NCBI RefSeq assembly: GCF_003945595.2
Contig: NW_024104554.1
Span: 3,596,001 to 3,660,000 of the forward strand
Direction: 5' to 3'
Length of the DNA stretch: 64,000 nt
Source of the DNA: Pipra filicauda
Lineage: Eukaryota > Chordata > Aves > Passeriformes > Pipridae
The notes beneath the pieces are model-generated. The model had not been told where the DNA came from and did not search any database. It saw only the letters and a list, made by a program, of their open reading frames with translations. The position numbers were made by a program, and so were the translations under genes. Positions 24,181 through 38,569 of this stretch are shown here, in pieces. Each line of letters opens with the position of its first letter. Within the stretch, counting starts at the first letter, position 1.

Positions 24181-27100
24181 GCTGCAAGCCTGTGCTGACA
24201 GAATAAAAGATCGGCTACTTCGATGTATTTAGCACCTTAGGCACTTTTAAGAGAAGCCCGTGTAGGAGTTAGAAAATAACTTGCTACTTCACAGCAGCGT
24301 ATTTGGCAAATCATTCATGAATGATGCCCTCTGACGGCGGTTCTCCACTGTCCTGGTTTCTATAAAATGTAGTAGGTCTGCCCTGCGGACCTTTTAAAAT
24401 CATTACAAGCTCTGTGGTCTAATGTGCCGCTCTTTTTGCCATGTAAAGTTGTTTTATTGAAGCGTCATCGCAGTGGTTTTCAATCATCAGATAAAAAATT
24501 ATTCATTGCATATATATATATAAAATATTTACCATTGCAAAAATAAACAGCTCTTTATATTTCTTTTTTGTCCTGTTCTTTGAGCTATTTCGGTGACCAC
24601 AGGCTTGCAATTTTTAAAGGAAAACTGTGTTCATCTTTCTCATATTTTATCCAAAGTGTTATTGAGAATGTGTCTCAGCTGCATGAAGGCTAACTTAGAG
24701 ACATGTTCCCCCTTCACAGTGAATTCATAACTGGTTTGAGCTTCTGTAATCCTAAGACTGAGAGTAAATATTTGGAAATGCAGGTGCAGAAGCAAAGGGT
24801 AGAGGATACCTGAAATTGTAAGCACGTATGACAATTGCACATAAATCTGCGGAAACAAACTGTTGTCTTGTCCAAGACAGATTTTGTATTGTGTATTTGT
24901 ATTTATCTTTTGACTGTGTGTGAAGAGATGCAAAAATTTAACCTTTGGGTTTTCAGAATTTCTGTAATTCAAAAGGAAGTAATGGAATCAAACGTACTGT
25001 AGAATTCTTGTATTTTAAAGCTGTTTCACAGCTCTTAATTTGTAAGACCTGTTCATAAACTACAAAAATAATCTGTGCAGCAATTATCTAAAATGTTAAC
25101 AGCTGAGTAGGTTGTATGGCAGTTCAGAATATTTCAGCGTTAAAGGTGAGGGATAATCACTATGATTAGGTGAAATTTTATGACTGGTATTCTTGAAGTT
25201 GTGTTAAATGTATATATGTTTAAGGCCAATAGGACATATCATTCCTGCTGTTACCCATTGGGACTTCTGCCTGTGACCAGACTAGATGCTCAATGGATGG
25301 TGAACTGACCTTTTGGACAAGAGTGTAGGAACTAAAGGCTTGTGGCTAGTTTACATTGACCCTAAATCAGAAATAGTGCTATGAATGTAAGGCTTTGGCA
25401 GCCTGTCCGTTTCAGCAAACACGGAACAATTTAGCCTCACTTTCCAGACCATTTTAAGTAGAGATGTATGATTGAAAGAAGGCATGAATATATAGTCTTA
25501 CTAAAAAAGCCATATAGACTCTTAAGTTCAACAGGGACATCTTATGGCAGATACTTAGGTGAGTTTGTAACTGCCTGGCTCCCCAGAGATGCCTCCTACT
25601 AAACTTCTGCAGAGAATTATGCTCAAATGTATTAAAAAATAAGAACTTGATTTTTAATTAACAGTCTGATAAGTGCTTGAGTTATCTGACAGTATTGGAA
25701 TCTAGATCTTTTTAATTTGCTAAAAGAAAAATGTGTATTTTAATATCTGTGTATTGACTGTGTACACATTTTTCTTGGAAATAAGATGTAATAGCAGTAG
25801 TTACTATTTACTAAATACTGCATGCTGAGTCCATTAATTGTTTGAGCTTCCAGTAGCTAGGTAGTCTTAATACTTACAAGATAGATGGGTTGTTTTTGTA
25901 ATTTTTTCTCTCTTTAGAAGAGAAAAAAATACTACTGCCTGGAAAGTTACTCAGCATACTTTTAAATTAAAGACAGCATGCTAGATTTGAAATACAATAG
26001 TAATATATTTTGTATGTGTATATTTTTAACACTAACAAGATTATTAAGAATGTTTCTTGCAATGTACCTATAAACATTTTGAAGTGCAGTTGTTTATGTT
26101 CTGTTTTGTAGAACTGAGGTTTCAGTCAGATCTTGTCTGTAATGTTTTACCAGTCTCTTCATAGTGTAATTTCTGATACCTGTTTCATTCAGTGTCAGAT
26201 TCTAATTCATCTGCTTTCAAAATCTGTAGTGAACTTTTTGTTCTGATTTCTCATATGGTCCTTTCCCTCTTTGCCCTTAGAAATACTCAAGGGGTCATAT
26301 CCCTTAGGAATTGTTACTCATTATGTTAGAGTGCCTATACCATGATTTTATGTGAATTTTATGGTCTCACTGATCTAGTGTGCGTTAGGTACTGTGGTTT
26401 TTATTGTGTTGCTAGAAGCTTGAAAGGGGATGATAGCCTTACTGACACTTGTACTGTTGATATACCAGGATTTTAAATGAAGAAATAAATGTACAGTCCA
26501 TTGCTCTGTATAAATAAACCTTGTCAGTAGTTGTGTTTTTTTTTAAATAGGGACTTTTCTCTTAAACTTGTACCTGTTATAAGCAGTAGACCCAGTTTTC
26601 TAATAACTTCCATACACAATCAGAAAAAAAGCTATCAGTAGACTTTTTTTTTCGGAAAAAATCCCAAGAAAAAAAGGCAGTGTGAAACTTCTTTGGATAA
26701 CCCTCTTTTCTGGAGTTACCCAAATTGTGTACTCAATAAGAAAAGCAAATGCAGCACATGCAGATTTTCTGTTCCTTTCATCCCCTGCTTTTTCACTTCG
26801 GCTGTGTAGTTTACATACTTGGTTAGAGATGCTGATATTTTTTTGCTAAGTTTTTTTTTGGAAAGCAAGTCTTGGGGCATTGATGTTTTTTCAGCATTTG
26901 GCATCTTCCAGTACAGAAGCTTCCTGAAAGTGAACACTAGGTGTCATGTTACCACAAACATCGGTATCTTGTCTTTTCCCTATCTATCTTTTCCGGGTCA
27001 GCATTTAATCTTGCCATTTTTGTAAAGTAGATGACCCCATTAATATTCCAAACCAGTATTTTGGTAGGTTTGGAAATCATTCATTCATCCTGATGTCACT

Positions 27101-28008
27101 TGTAAGAAGGTCATCTTTCCTGTGTTTTTTATGAAAAGTTATATCATCATTACTAAGGTGGCATAGATTTCAAAATTATTTCCAAGATCTGTCTATGCCA
27201 CAATACAAATAAGTAGTATATACTTATTAATTGAAGCTTTTTCTTTCAAACACTCATTTTCCTTTAGAATTCCTTGCTGGGCAAAAGCTGGTTTCAGAAA
27301 GTTTTGCTGTGAAGTGAACAAAATTTGTTTTCTGATTTGGGGATGGAAAACACAAGAAAATAGGTGGCTGAACTTCATGATAGAGAGGGTATGTCCAGGT
27401 ATTCTGTTGTGTGAAGCCTAATAATTACTTTCCAGTGTAAATTTTGTTGTCTTCCCACTTATTTGGAAGGTGGGTTTTTTTCCCTTAAAAATCTGTGAAA
27501 TTAGTAGTTTCAAGGTCCTATTAAAGAAATTTACCAAGCACTTACTAAATATCAGAATGATGAAATTTTTCATGTTTCTTCACTTGGCTTCCTTACTGCC
27601 ACAAATCAAAACTAAATCCTGCTTTTACCTGTACATATCTCCATGAAAACAGTTATCAAAGTGATAAAAAACATATTCAAGCTTATGGCTTTAACATCTT
27701 AATGGAAATAAGACTTCTGCCCACCTGCTGCTTAGGAAAAGAACAGCATCGGTATTCCTTTTACACCTCAGATCTCTGTTTCATATTGTAAGCAGGTTTT
27801 TTTCTGATGTTTTAAACATTTTATGAGATGAATATAAATAGAATCACTTTCACTTCAGGATGCAGAGACTGCTGAGAATAAAAATGGTAGTAGAGCTCAG
27901 CAGAAAGGAGCAGGGCATGACCGTGTTCCTACAACACTGACACCTAGTATTGCTTCTCAGTGGCATCGCAATAATAGAGACAGCAAACACAAATCAGACT
28001 CATTCAGG
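24181..28008 (+). other. Intron-like AT-rich DNA after the CpG island
   Basis: Composition drops back to AT-rich within about 50 bases of the island edge. The plus strand is T- and G-rich with many T runs (26,530s, 26,640s, 26,850s), as expected of a transcribed intron. There is a perfect 16-base palindrome, ATCATTCATGAATGAT, at 24,310-24,325. Strong GT donors occur (for example TTAG|GTGAGT at 25,558), but no paired acceptor with a credible coding exon is seen. Confidence 0.5.
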
Positions 28009-28450
28009 GTGAAAGGGGCCTTGTGAGGTCTGTGAGCCTAACCTTCACCTGAAATCAGCAACCGTGTGGAATTCAGATTGAGTTGCTCAGGTCTTTTTCC
28101 CATAGTGTCTTTAAAACCTCCAAGGATGGAGACTGCACAGCCTCTCTGGGCAACCTGCTCTCTGCTGGATTGTTTTCATGGTGAAGCAGGGGTGCTGTTA
28201 GCTCCTTCCTTAAAGCCACTACTTCTTTAGGTTCAAACAAGCCCATCTTAGCCTCTCCTCACAGAGGACATGCTCCAGCTGTTTTGGGCATTGATTGGAC
28301 TTACTCCTATTTGTGAGTGTGCTTCTTGTATTGCAGGGCCCAAAACTGGGTGCGGTGTAGTGAATGCCACGTGAAGGGAAGTGTTTGCATGGATCATGTC
28401 TCTTGTTGCTGATGCTGCTAGCCTTTGTGGCTGGCAGCATGCACTAGTGA
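28009..28450 (-). mobile_element. CR1 LINE fragment, old, minus strand
   Basis: The minus strand reads as a diverged CR1 3' segment. Recognisable blocks, written on the plus strand, are AAAACCTCCAAGGATGGAGA with TCTCTGGGCAACCTG (28,111-28,160), then TTAGCCTCTCCTCACAG (28,249-28,265) and GGGCCCAAAACTGGGTGCGG (28,336-28,355). They appear in the order expected for CR1 in reverse. The terminal octamer tail is missing and the spacing is irregular, so this is an older subfamily than the copy at 52.4 kb. The right boundary is uncertain, since weak similarity may extend to about 28,500. Confidence 0.85.
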
Positions 28451-28944
28451 CTGCTGCCCAGCAGGACAGAAGGATCCTTGGTTCTTTATGGTATTACTCT
28501 TCCCCACACCTCACACACACATCCCTTCCCAATGTCTTAGAGAAAAATCCTAAGTTTTTAAAAAGCAGATGGCTAGTATGTGTGCCTCTTCTTTTCCTCC
28601 ATTAGTTAAGAGTGAATGCATAACTCCAGGGGAATTTAGCAGATTATTGCGCTTACTTTTTTGTGTGCTGCTTGACATCTTTTGGATGTTTTTTCACCAC
28701 CAAAAGCAGGAAAAGGCTGATGCTGACTTTCATCTGACTTTAAGATTCATTCACTATTTACTATAAAAATTGCATGTTAAAGTAAAGTAGTAGGAACAAT
28801 CTGGTTTTACTTATCGTTCATATTACTGATGAAGCTGACAGTTAAAGCCAACTGAGGCCCAAAATTGTTTTTCACTTCAGTCACCCTTTGTCAGGAACAT
28901 TAATTTACTGAAGATATAATCTAAATATTTTTGGTCTGTTTTCT

Positions 28945-29226
28945 TTGAAAAAGGCAGGCAGATTCTACTGTTTTGAACTTCTCCGTACCTGCTTGTCTGA
29001 AGAACAGTGTGACTCCAATGAGAGCTGTCATGCTGGATCTCTTCTGCCACTCTTTATTTATGTATATCAGCAGGCAGATTTCTGTAATGAGATTTACAAA
29101 CTCTCTAAAGAATATAACCTTGAAAAGCTGGAACCCTTTAGCCCAATCCAATCAATATTATCTCATATATCATCTTCTTGTGAAGTTCAGATTGTTATAG
29201 AGACAAAATCCATTTGCAGTATTTAG
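28945..29226 (+). other. Exon-like open frame, function unknown
   Basis: An open frame with no ATG at its start is preceded by a pyrimidine-rich stretch and possible AG acceptors (GAAAAAG|GC and AAGGCAG|GC near 28,950-28,957). It ends in TAG at 29,224-29,226. The peptide has a balanced, protein-like composition (contains QADFCNEIYKLSKEYNLEKL) rather than the F/L/I-heavy look of chance frames here. No AATAAA follows closely and no strong donor ends it, so it would have to be a terminal exon or a pseudogene piece. Frames of this length are common by chance, and I do not recognise the sequence. Confidence 0.2.
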
Positions 29227-32200
29227 AGAATGTAAAACATCAGTTGTTTTGTACTGCGTTTAAATAGGCATTGTACATGCTCATGCTGCATGATACTGTA
29301 AAACCATTAACCTTGTAATGCTTCCCTCCACCACGCCAAATTTGCATGACTGTTTTATGCCTGTTGTTTTGGGATTTTTACCTTTGCACAGTTTATCTGA
29401 GAATTTTAAGTCACCAGATGATTAAAAACTGGGGAGAAACTTTTTCCTTAAACAGGTAAATTCTGTATAATGCCATATGCTGTGCAAAGTGCATCTGGAG
29501 TAGCTTTTTTTCATGGCCAGTTAACATCTGCAGTATTATTCTGGAGATGGAGTCAAAACCTTTTGGTATCACATCTTTGTCAGCATCTCTGGATGATTCT
29601 TCCTTCCCACAAAATGGCAGTTTGGTGATTGTACCTTTTGATGGGAATTCCCTTTTATGCCCAGTTTTGCAGGAGGCCTAGAAACAAATGGAATGAGTTC
29701 CAGTGGGGCTCAGTGTAGCTCAGCTTCTGTTTTGTGATGGGCAGTTTTCACAATAGCCAGTGAAAAAAGTGTTCACTGCACTATGCATGCTGGTGAACAG
29801 GGCTTCCACAGTGAGATTACTGTGGTTCTTCCTAACAGTTGTTAACATCTATCTGTACACCAGGTAAACTGTAAACAGTAGTATAATAAGTTTCAGAGTA
29901 CACTGTAAAGTGGATGAACATTATTGTTCCTGCTTTCACCAGCGGCGAAGCTGAAGGAAAGTGATTTTAGTTAAGGTTTTTGAGTTGAAGGTTTTTTTGG
30001 GGGTTTTCTTTGTAAATTTGGATTGAGGAATTTGTACTTCAGTACTTTACATTTTGTGAATACCTGGTGAAACTTCTCCAAACATTATGTAGAGAATGTT
30101 TTAAAAGTTTTCTTCTGTATCTCAATTAGATTTTTTTTTTTACTCTCGGTAAATCATGCACTATCTTGTCCTATCCAATGGATGTGGACTTCTTTGGAGA
30201 ACGTCTATTCATTTAACTTATGAACACAAACATTGGCTTCTGCTATTTATCTAACTAAGGACTAGTATGTACAGCATCACTATGAATATGGATATGTTAT
30301 GTAGCTTATATAAAGCTAATATGTAGCATGAAAAATAGAGAAGAAAAGGCATAGACATTCAAAACAGTGCTAAATGATATGGGAGATAGTAAGGAATATT
30401 ATTTTGTTTCTTCTACAGAAGCTGTGTGTTTTCCTCTAGGTGTATGTAAAAATATTAAATTTATTGGAGGAAAGTATCAGAAGAATTGATCTCATATTGG
30501 ATATCACAAGGACACATGCATATTTGAAATCTCTTTGTCACAACCATGTTGCCATGTTCCTCTCCAGCAAACCTGCTCAGTCAACAGGCAAAGGGATTTT
30601 TCATTTGTTTCACTGACTGCAGCTAAGATGTAGATACTAAGGAAATTCATGGACATATCTTTCTATACAAATCCTGTCTTAACAGTATTAAGTCACATTT
30701 TTAGAAAGGCTTTAAGATTACTCATAGGTGTTTTGTGTTAATAAAATGCCAGTTTCTTCTATACTAGTAAAATACTCTCTTAAAGCAGGCATAGCAATCT
30801 AATTTTATGGGATGTCTTTTCCTCCTTTTTTCTCAACACATCCTGCTGTCTTAGGCATTTTTGTAAATGCAGCATTTAGACACTCTTCTGCCACCCTTCA
30901 CAAGCCCTGATGGAATGGCAATATAATGATATGCAGTAATCTGCGCTGTGTGATCATTTCCAGAATACATTTGAAGCATAAGTAAGCATATGTTGCCAGT
31001 TGAGTCTGACAGTATTGTTTTGTGATGTAGCTATGGCTTTTTGTAAAACCTTCTCCTTTTTTAGTTTTGAATTGTCAGGGTAGTTATCAGTGGCATCCTC
31101 ACACTGTTTTATGCAACTATTTATGGTACTTTTCATTAAGAGATGAATTATTTACTAAGGCATCTGGTGCGTCATATGGTGCATATGCTGGATGTGCTAA
31201 ACAGAATAGTCTTTTTTGAATAATAAGAGAAAAATTACATTATGTAAAAAGATTAGACTTCTTAGTGTGCTTTGAAGAGTAACTGTACTGTTCTAAAGTT
31301 TCCAAGCCCATTATTCAGGATTTTGTGATCATTAAAGGAATCTTTGATTCTTTCTAGTGGAACATGTGTGCATGCCTGCATGCATCTGTACTAATAATAT
31401 GTGAAAGGACATTATTTTTTGACAAAAACTTTTCATACATGATACCTCTTCTGTGACTGATAATCACAGAATATGTTATGGTAGTACCATTTACAGTTCA
31501 TAAGGGAAGAAATTCTTACAGTCTGTAGAAATTACATATTCTCCAAGATTATCAAACATTAAATGAAGACCTTCTCAGTCTTTCAATAACCTGTAGGTAA
31601 TAGATGCACTTCAGTCCACTGTATCTAATTCTGTACAAACCTCCAATTTTCTTGGTATATTTAAGACAAAGATGACACTTATTTTACATTAGAAAATTAC
31701 TGAAATCTGCTGTAGCCAAAATTACAACTGACATCAGTTTAAGCTTGAGTTAAAAATTCGTTCCATAGTGTCATCTGCAAGGGAAGGATGGCAGAAATTG
31801 GATATGGGCCAATTTATTCACTCTTTAGAGTTATACATCTTTGCTCCCAATCAAGTGGAATTCAATATGTATAACACTTCTTACTTATAAAGTTTCAGAA
31901 GATGAAGATTAAATCTATTCAGTGCACCTTCCATTTACAAAAAATTAATTTCTTCATTGAAATCAGACTTGCAGAAGTTTTAACAGCTGTAGCTTTTTTG
32001 TCAGATGGGACATTAACAAAAGCATGGCACCATCTCTGTTTAAATAACTGTTTAAACAACTGAAGTTGGAGATGTAGCAGAGTAGTAGCAGGATGTGTTG
32101 GTCTCAAAGGACTCCCAAAAGCAACATGGTCTTTTCAGAAAACGTGCTGAATCCAATAAGAAAGCTGTCTGCTTTAAGCATAATTAGCTTAGAAATATGT

Positions 32201-32426
32201 GGATACTCCTAAAGGTAGATGGTCCAGGAAGCAAGTAAGTCTGAGCTGTCAACATGCTACCACAGCAACCTACTGGTGAGAGTTAATACGCTGATATTGT
32301 TCAGATCTGATTTGCATACATCACCCAAAGAGCTCTCTGTTATTTATGACAGAGAGTCAGATAATATAAATTGTAGCTTGGACGAATGCTTTCTTCTCCT
32401 AAGTTTTACTACCTGTAAATTAAAAA

Positions 32427-32450
32427 AAAGGTTCAAAAAATTGAACCTTT
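32427..32450. repeat. Perfect 10-base inverted repeat
   Basis: AAAGGTTCAA and TTGAACCTTT are separated by AAAA. It is a stable short stem-loop with no flanking T run specific to a terminator and no known role in this context. Confidence 0.7.
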
Positions 32451-33455
32451 ATAGGAAGGAAACAAAACTTAGATTTGTAGTTCTTACCAAAGGCAATCTT
32501 GTAGCAGTTGGAACCATCTCTGACTAAACCCTCAAGAATATTTCTTTCATATGTGAGGAAAGAGGAAAGAATGGGTAATACTTTACTGGCTCCTAGTCTG
32601 AAAAAAACCTAAACCAACCACAATTGACAAGCTGAGTTGATTTAGGTTTTTTTTTGTGATCTCTTCAATTTTTACTTTATTGTGTGACTAATCATGCTTA
32701 TGTACTATTGTGCTTATTTACTCCTGTACTTGTGTGCTTCGCTAGCTTGTGCTCCTTCATCATAACCTTTGCTTTACACCTAAAAAAATAAATGTTGGGC
32801 TTTCTCATTAGTTGAATATGTACCTTGTTGTAGGTGCTCCATTTCACAGTTTATCACATCAGCTGACATGAAGTTAACAAAAATGAAGAGAGGTTCTTTT
32901 TCTTCCTAAAGAACAGAAACTTTATAGGGTAGTTATAAAAAGAGATGGATGTGCAAGGAATGAGTAAACAGAGAGGTGTTACCTAGACTTCAGGGAGTAC
33001 TGGGTTGTTTTTTCTGGGTTACTTGTATATCCATTTAGTAGGGAAAATCCATACTTAAGTTTCTGCTACCTCTGTTTCTTCTTTTCATCTTTTAGCAGTT
33101 TGACAGACTTTTATGCATGTGACAAGGTTAACTTAGTGTCTACTTGCTAAAGTTTTCATAGCTAAGAATAATTAAATCTAGTAAACCTGCTTGGGTTCAA
33201 TCTGTATTTCTCATAATTCCAGTGTCATTTTAATCTGACCGGGTCAATCTAATTCAGTTTCATAGAAACATCTTATTTCATCAATTTATAGCATAAAATG
33301 AAAACTTCATCTTTTCAAATTTATAAAATTTCCCCTGTATTAGTCCAATATGTGATTCATTGCCAAGTGCCACAAAAAAAGTGCAAAGAGTGCTTCATGT
33401 ATAATTTTAAGCAATTAGTGTTAAGGCTGAATGCTCTGGGAGAACTATAAAAATA

Positions 33456-33491
33456 TTTTTTTGTAAGGCAGACTACTCTGCCTTAAAAAAA
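33456..33491. repeat. Hairpin with T-run and A-run arms
   Basis: AAGGCAG (33,465-33,471) and CTGCCTT (33,478-33,484) enclose a 6-base loop. Outside them a 7-T run pairs with a 7-A run, extending the stem with a 2-base bulge. Confidence 0.65.
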
Positions 33492-36400
33492 GTTATGACT
33501 TAGCTCAGCATATCTAGCAGAAGTAAGAAATAAAACTAAAACCCACCAACTTATTGCCATGGTTTATGTTACTAAGGTGTGAGATTAACATAATACTGTC
33601 CTATAAATTCTTTTCAGATGGAATTTATAAGAGCTACAAAGTAAATTGTTTTGCAGAGCATCATTATTTTTGAAGTGTTTCACACTTTGGCAAATAGGGG
33701 CCAGCCAAGAGAGCTAAACAGCATAGTCTTTATTGATAGTATTGTCAATATAAATTGAAAAACTATTGTCCTAGGCAGAATGGATCTTTTCCATTGAAAT
33801 TAAATAATCAAACCATTCTCCAGAATGAAAGATGAGAGAACATTTTTAAGGTCTAAGAATAGCGTTTCTCTGTAGCTGACTTGTCTGACTATAATCTCTG
33901 CTTTTATTTGTGGTGTTGATGTTTCTTTAGGAGGTCTTCTGCTCCCTGATAACTAATTCTCTATCTTACATTTAATTGGATGTGACTTAAAAGAACAATC
34001 AAAGCAGTATTCTCTGTTCTCTATATATCATCTGCAAGAAATAGTAAAAAGTATTTTCTTTCTTAAATATAATGGAAAATTGTAATCTTGAACATTATTG
34101 CACAGGATAAAAATTTAGATATGCTAATTGTAAATTGCAGTCTAACACTCATCAGTTTGCTTGATATTTACAGATCAAATATCTTGTAGATCTAATTATA
34201 TGTTCTTATATGAAATTAATGTGCTTTCACTAATGAGTTCCACGGATATTTTTTATGACTGTTTCAGTTAACTGAAACATAATAACTTGTCTTAGTTTTT
34301 CAAGACCTAATAGTTTTCCAGTCTCTCCACTGGTGGCACAGGAAAACCTGTTATTTAGAGGTACAGCCCTATCTTGAGATCTGGAAGTTTTGTTGGATGT
34401 TAAGGAACTGCTGTATAAGCAGAATAATACTCCATTCAACTTTTTGAAGATAGGTTTTGGTATCCTTTCTATTCTATGGATGGGAGTTACTGACTACTGA
34501 CTATACTCACTAAGGTGGACATGGCATAGCTCCAAGCACTAAAATGCATTTGATTGTACCATTAAAATGTTAGCATTTTCCTTTGCATAATTTTGTCCTA
34601 GGCTAATTAACAGTCATCCAGATCATATCCAGACTGTGTTTTGGGACTAACCGTTCCTGTGGGTGGCACAATTGTGGTTTATGTCTTCAGGGAGCGCAAA
34701 AGCATTTAGATTCACTGATACAAGTTGTGCCACCTGACCTCCAGGCCCTCAGTTGCTTTATTTGCTCATAGAGATGACACTGCTTAGACTTGTCCTCTTT
34801 GCTGTAGCTGTCCTGTTTGTCATTGTATTAACCTGATGTGCTCAGAAGTGTTTGAGACTCACTGACCCATTTATTCAGGGGATTTTACCACCAGTGAACT
34901 GCATAAAAGACTTTTTTTTTCAATAAGTATTTAGACTGTGGCTTGCAGAATGAAGCATAAAATGGTGATGGAAAATAATCCATTCTGAAGAGTCTTTATT
35001 TTATCCTAGGACATGTGCATTAATATTTTACTTTGGATTAGGAGCATGATTTTCAGGTGAATCTCATTATCGTCCATATTTATTGCCATGTAGTCTGTGT
35101 TGTAAAGTGGTTTGGAGAGCATCAAAGTTATATCCTGTGTTGGCAAGTAGCACATCTGAATACAAGCAGATTTGTGGAATAAGGCAGAGGGACTGAACAT
35201 TCACATTTCAGTCTGATTTCAGATTAGCTCTAGCCTGATCCTGTGGACTGAATGCCTGTTAGTGCTTGGTCTGTCTAGATTTGCCCTTGAAGCACCTCCA
35301 GCTTGTGTGCTCTGAGACCACAATACGATGGAGGCCAAATTATGAGAAGTGGGAATGACTGGGGCAGATTTACTTCAAAAATCTACTTCTAGTGCGAACT
35401 AAAATGGTGATGTAGAAGCGTCCAGGGTGAATGTCTTTCAGATGGAACTAAACTGAAAGGTGTTTCATAGAGGCACTTGATTAATTGCAGCCACTGATGA
35501 GGGTTCAGTCCATAGGATCATGCTATAAAACGTCCAAACTAAAATCTCTCCAAAATGTCCGTGGTAGAAGTGTTGCATCCCTGGCAAAGGCACTTTTACT
35601 CTGCAGATCTGCTTCTTTTTTAATGCATTACTAGTCTGTCTAGATACAGGCTCAGTAAATTTGATTCTATATTTTATATTTCAAATGTGATTAAAAGATG
35701 CAGTCTTCTTACTATCTGCTCCCTCTCTCTCCTGCTCCCCTCCCTCTCTCTACCGTAGTGAACAAATGAGAGTAGCGGTCTCTTCCTTGCCTACCCTGCT
35801 AAACCCCCATCTTCCTTAGAATATTAATGAATAGCACTGAAGATCAGGCTGCAAGAATAAATATTGACAGCTCTTTTACTTCCTCCTCCTTACCTTTCTT
35901 CCTAATTTTCTTATGTTTGAGAGGGTATGATTTGGAGAATTAGTCTCAGGTGTGCTATGAGAAGTAAGATGAAAAATATTCCTTCAATTTGCAAATTTTC
36001 TTAATTACACAAACTGAGGAACTCTGTAGAGAAAAGAACTTTTGCTGCATATTTTGTTCTTCGTGGACTGCAGAATAGCCATCATTACTTGGTTATTTTA
36101 AGAAATGAGGCAGGGCAGATTAGCGAAGAATATTCCAAACAGTAGACGTGGGTAATCTTTGACGTGTGCAAAAAGCCATTTTTTTTGCTAGGGGAAATTG
36201 TTCTTCCTATTAGTAGATCAGGAGAAGTTAGGAAATAAACTAAAGATGGGAGAAGAGTTAAAAAAATCTTTTGAAAAGAATATTTTAGAAGCTTTAATTC
36301 TAGCTTAAAGCATGCTTTAACAAGAGATGACACCTATATCCTAGGATTATTATAAGGCTTTTTCTGCCTTCAAAAAGCAATACATAAATGTGACTGCAGC

Positions 36401-38569
36401 GCCCAGTACCCTAAGGACTTAATTCCCAGTTATTCTCAATTTCTGTTGCATGTTGCCAGGTGTTGCTGGTGTCTTGACTGTTAGTTTGTCAAGCATTTAG
36501 TTATAGTGTTAGTGAAGAGAAATAAATATATGACATGAAGTTTTCTCATTATGGATCATCTGAATAGCAGGACAGAGAATGTTTCTAATTTGATCAAGTT
36601 TAAAGAGCATATACATGTCTCCATGCCTTACTTGTGTCTGTTTATAAACTTTCCTCACTATTCAGGTTTGATATTGTACTTTGGCTGTCATTTTGCTCTA
36701 CTGTTCTTGCTTCTGATCACTAAGGATGCTCCTCCTGCCTGCCTCACTACCACCTGGAGCTCCCTCCTTACCTTCCCCAGTGAAGAAGCCCACTCACTGC
36801 TCCCTGGCACCTGGAGACCAAACTTGATCAGTATCAGATTGAATTGCTAATCTGCATTTCTTCTCTGTTTGTCTTTCCTCCTTTTTTTTTTTTTTTCCCC
36901 TCCAGGTGAAGTCTGCTGCTATTTTGTTTGGTCTTTGAAATGGAATATTTGCTCTTTCCAACAGCTTTTTTTCTGTATCTGAAGACTATCAATGTTGTCT
37001 TCTGTAGTATAAGCAGCATCAATCCTCTGACTCTTTGAATCATGAGTTTCTTTGCTATTGACTTTTTTCAGTTGGCCCATATCTGTCTCTAAGAACTGTT
37101 TATAGATCTCCAACTGTGGCCTGGTCAATATGCTGATACTCTAGATGTATCTCATGAAGAACTCAGAATTACACATTCTGGAGCATGAAGTAGATGATTG
37201 ATTTCTGTTTAGCTTGTGATTTTCCCTAATCATGCAGTTTCATTGATAGAAAAAAGATGTTCTGATGGTTTTGTAGCTGTTTTTTTTTCTGTTAAAATGG
37301 TTTTGTATACTTGACTGTTGTTTTTTTAGCTTGGAGATCCACAACCTTTTTGATAGCAGAATCCCTTCATATAATTGCGAAGTGAATACTGTTTTAGGGA
37401 TAGTCACCATATTCTGGGTATTAACAGGTTCGTAACTGAATTGATCACGACAAAGTTTAAACATTTATTTAAACAATAATTCTTTTTATAGCAGTGATAA
37501 CCAGTTTAAATGTTTGAGTTGGAACTACTTGTGTGATTTCTGCATGGCATGTTCTACAAAGACTATTCAGAGATATACATAGCAACCAAGTCCACAGATC
37601 TTTTACCACTCATTTGCTTGGTATATATAAGACCAGGAATATCAATTGTTGTTCAGTTTATTTCATGAATTCCATGGGAGAATTATTCTGCTTAAATTGC
37701 TGCTTCATTTTTCTGGAGCAAAGTAAACTGGCAATTTGTGATTCAGGAATCAGAAACCTTTCAGGAATAGTATGCCAGATAGTATGCTGCTTACACCCAC
37801 ATGTGTATATGTCTCTGCATTTTAGGTTTTTCTGTTTCTCCAGGCTGAAGCTAAGTTTCAGTTGGAGCTGGGAGACTCTGCCTCTTGAAAGTAAGATATC
37901 TGAAATATCTGGGTGATATGTTAAAGATCATGATTCCCAGATCCAAAAAAGTTATATGAGCAATCTGCTCCTATGCAATTTCATGGTGAAATAGTTATTC
38001 GTGTATTCAAATTGTAATGCTAATAATTATTTCTAAAAAGAAGAAAATGAAGAAACACAAGCAGATGAAGGCCACCTTTCCAGAGTTAAATTTGTCTTTT
38101 ATCACTCACTGTCTTCTCCTTTAAGGAGAAAATCAGTAGAAGACTACAATTTTAAGGATTATGAAATTTCTTTACTATCTTACTTCTTCTCCAGAGTATT
38201 TTGACTGAGTTTTATGAAGGAGAATAAAGGAAGGCTCAATTACAGACATTGTTTTAGAGTATGTTAAATAAAGATTTGGCCATAGTATTTCTCTTCTTGA
38301 TCAAGAAAACTGCTTGATCTAAGGAATATAACATCTTAGCGTATCTTCATACTCGTAAACAAAGATAATTATATTCTGTCTTGCTGTGACTTAACCTAGT
38401 TGCATGAGATTACTTCTGTAATGGTGAAATTTGTAGGCAATTAGGTTCAACCATCTCTCCAGACAGAGTGGAGTGACTGACTAGAAACCACATGGAGAAA
38501 CCTCCTCCATGAGCAAGAATGTCCATCACAATGCTTAGAATGTCAGGTAGAATTGGCAGGATAAGAGCT

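Larger units (their letters stand above)
28451..38569. other. Intron-like DNA, one exon-like frame, two hairpins
   Basis: About 10 kb, AT-rich and without a confirmed gene. It contains the exon-like frame at 28,945-29,226, hairpins at 32.4 and 33.5 kb, and a 15-T run (36,882-36,896) followed by CCCCTCCAG. That resembles an ideal splice acceptor, but no convincing reading frame follows it. Another acceptor-donor pair brackets 37,844-37,890 (TTTCTCCAG before, GAAA|GTAAGA after), but the enclosed 47 bases encode nothing recognisable. Confidence 0.5.

Noticed and set aside
36882..36906. Very strong polypyrimidine tract followed by CCAG as a splice acceptor
   Set aside because: The bases after it reach stops quickly in all frames (the longest runs about 24 codons with an unlikely peptide) and no donor follows. 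Poly(T) runs are common here.
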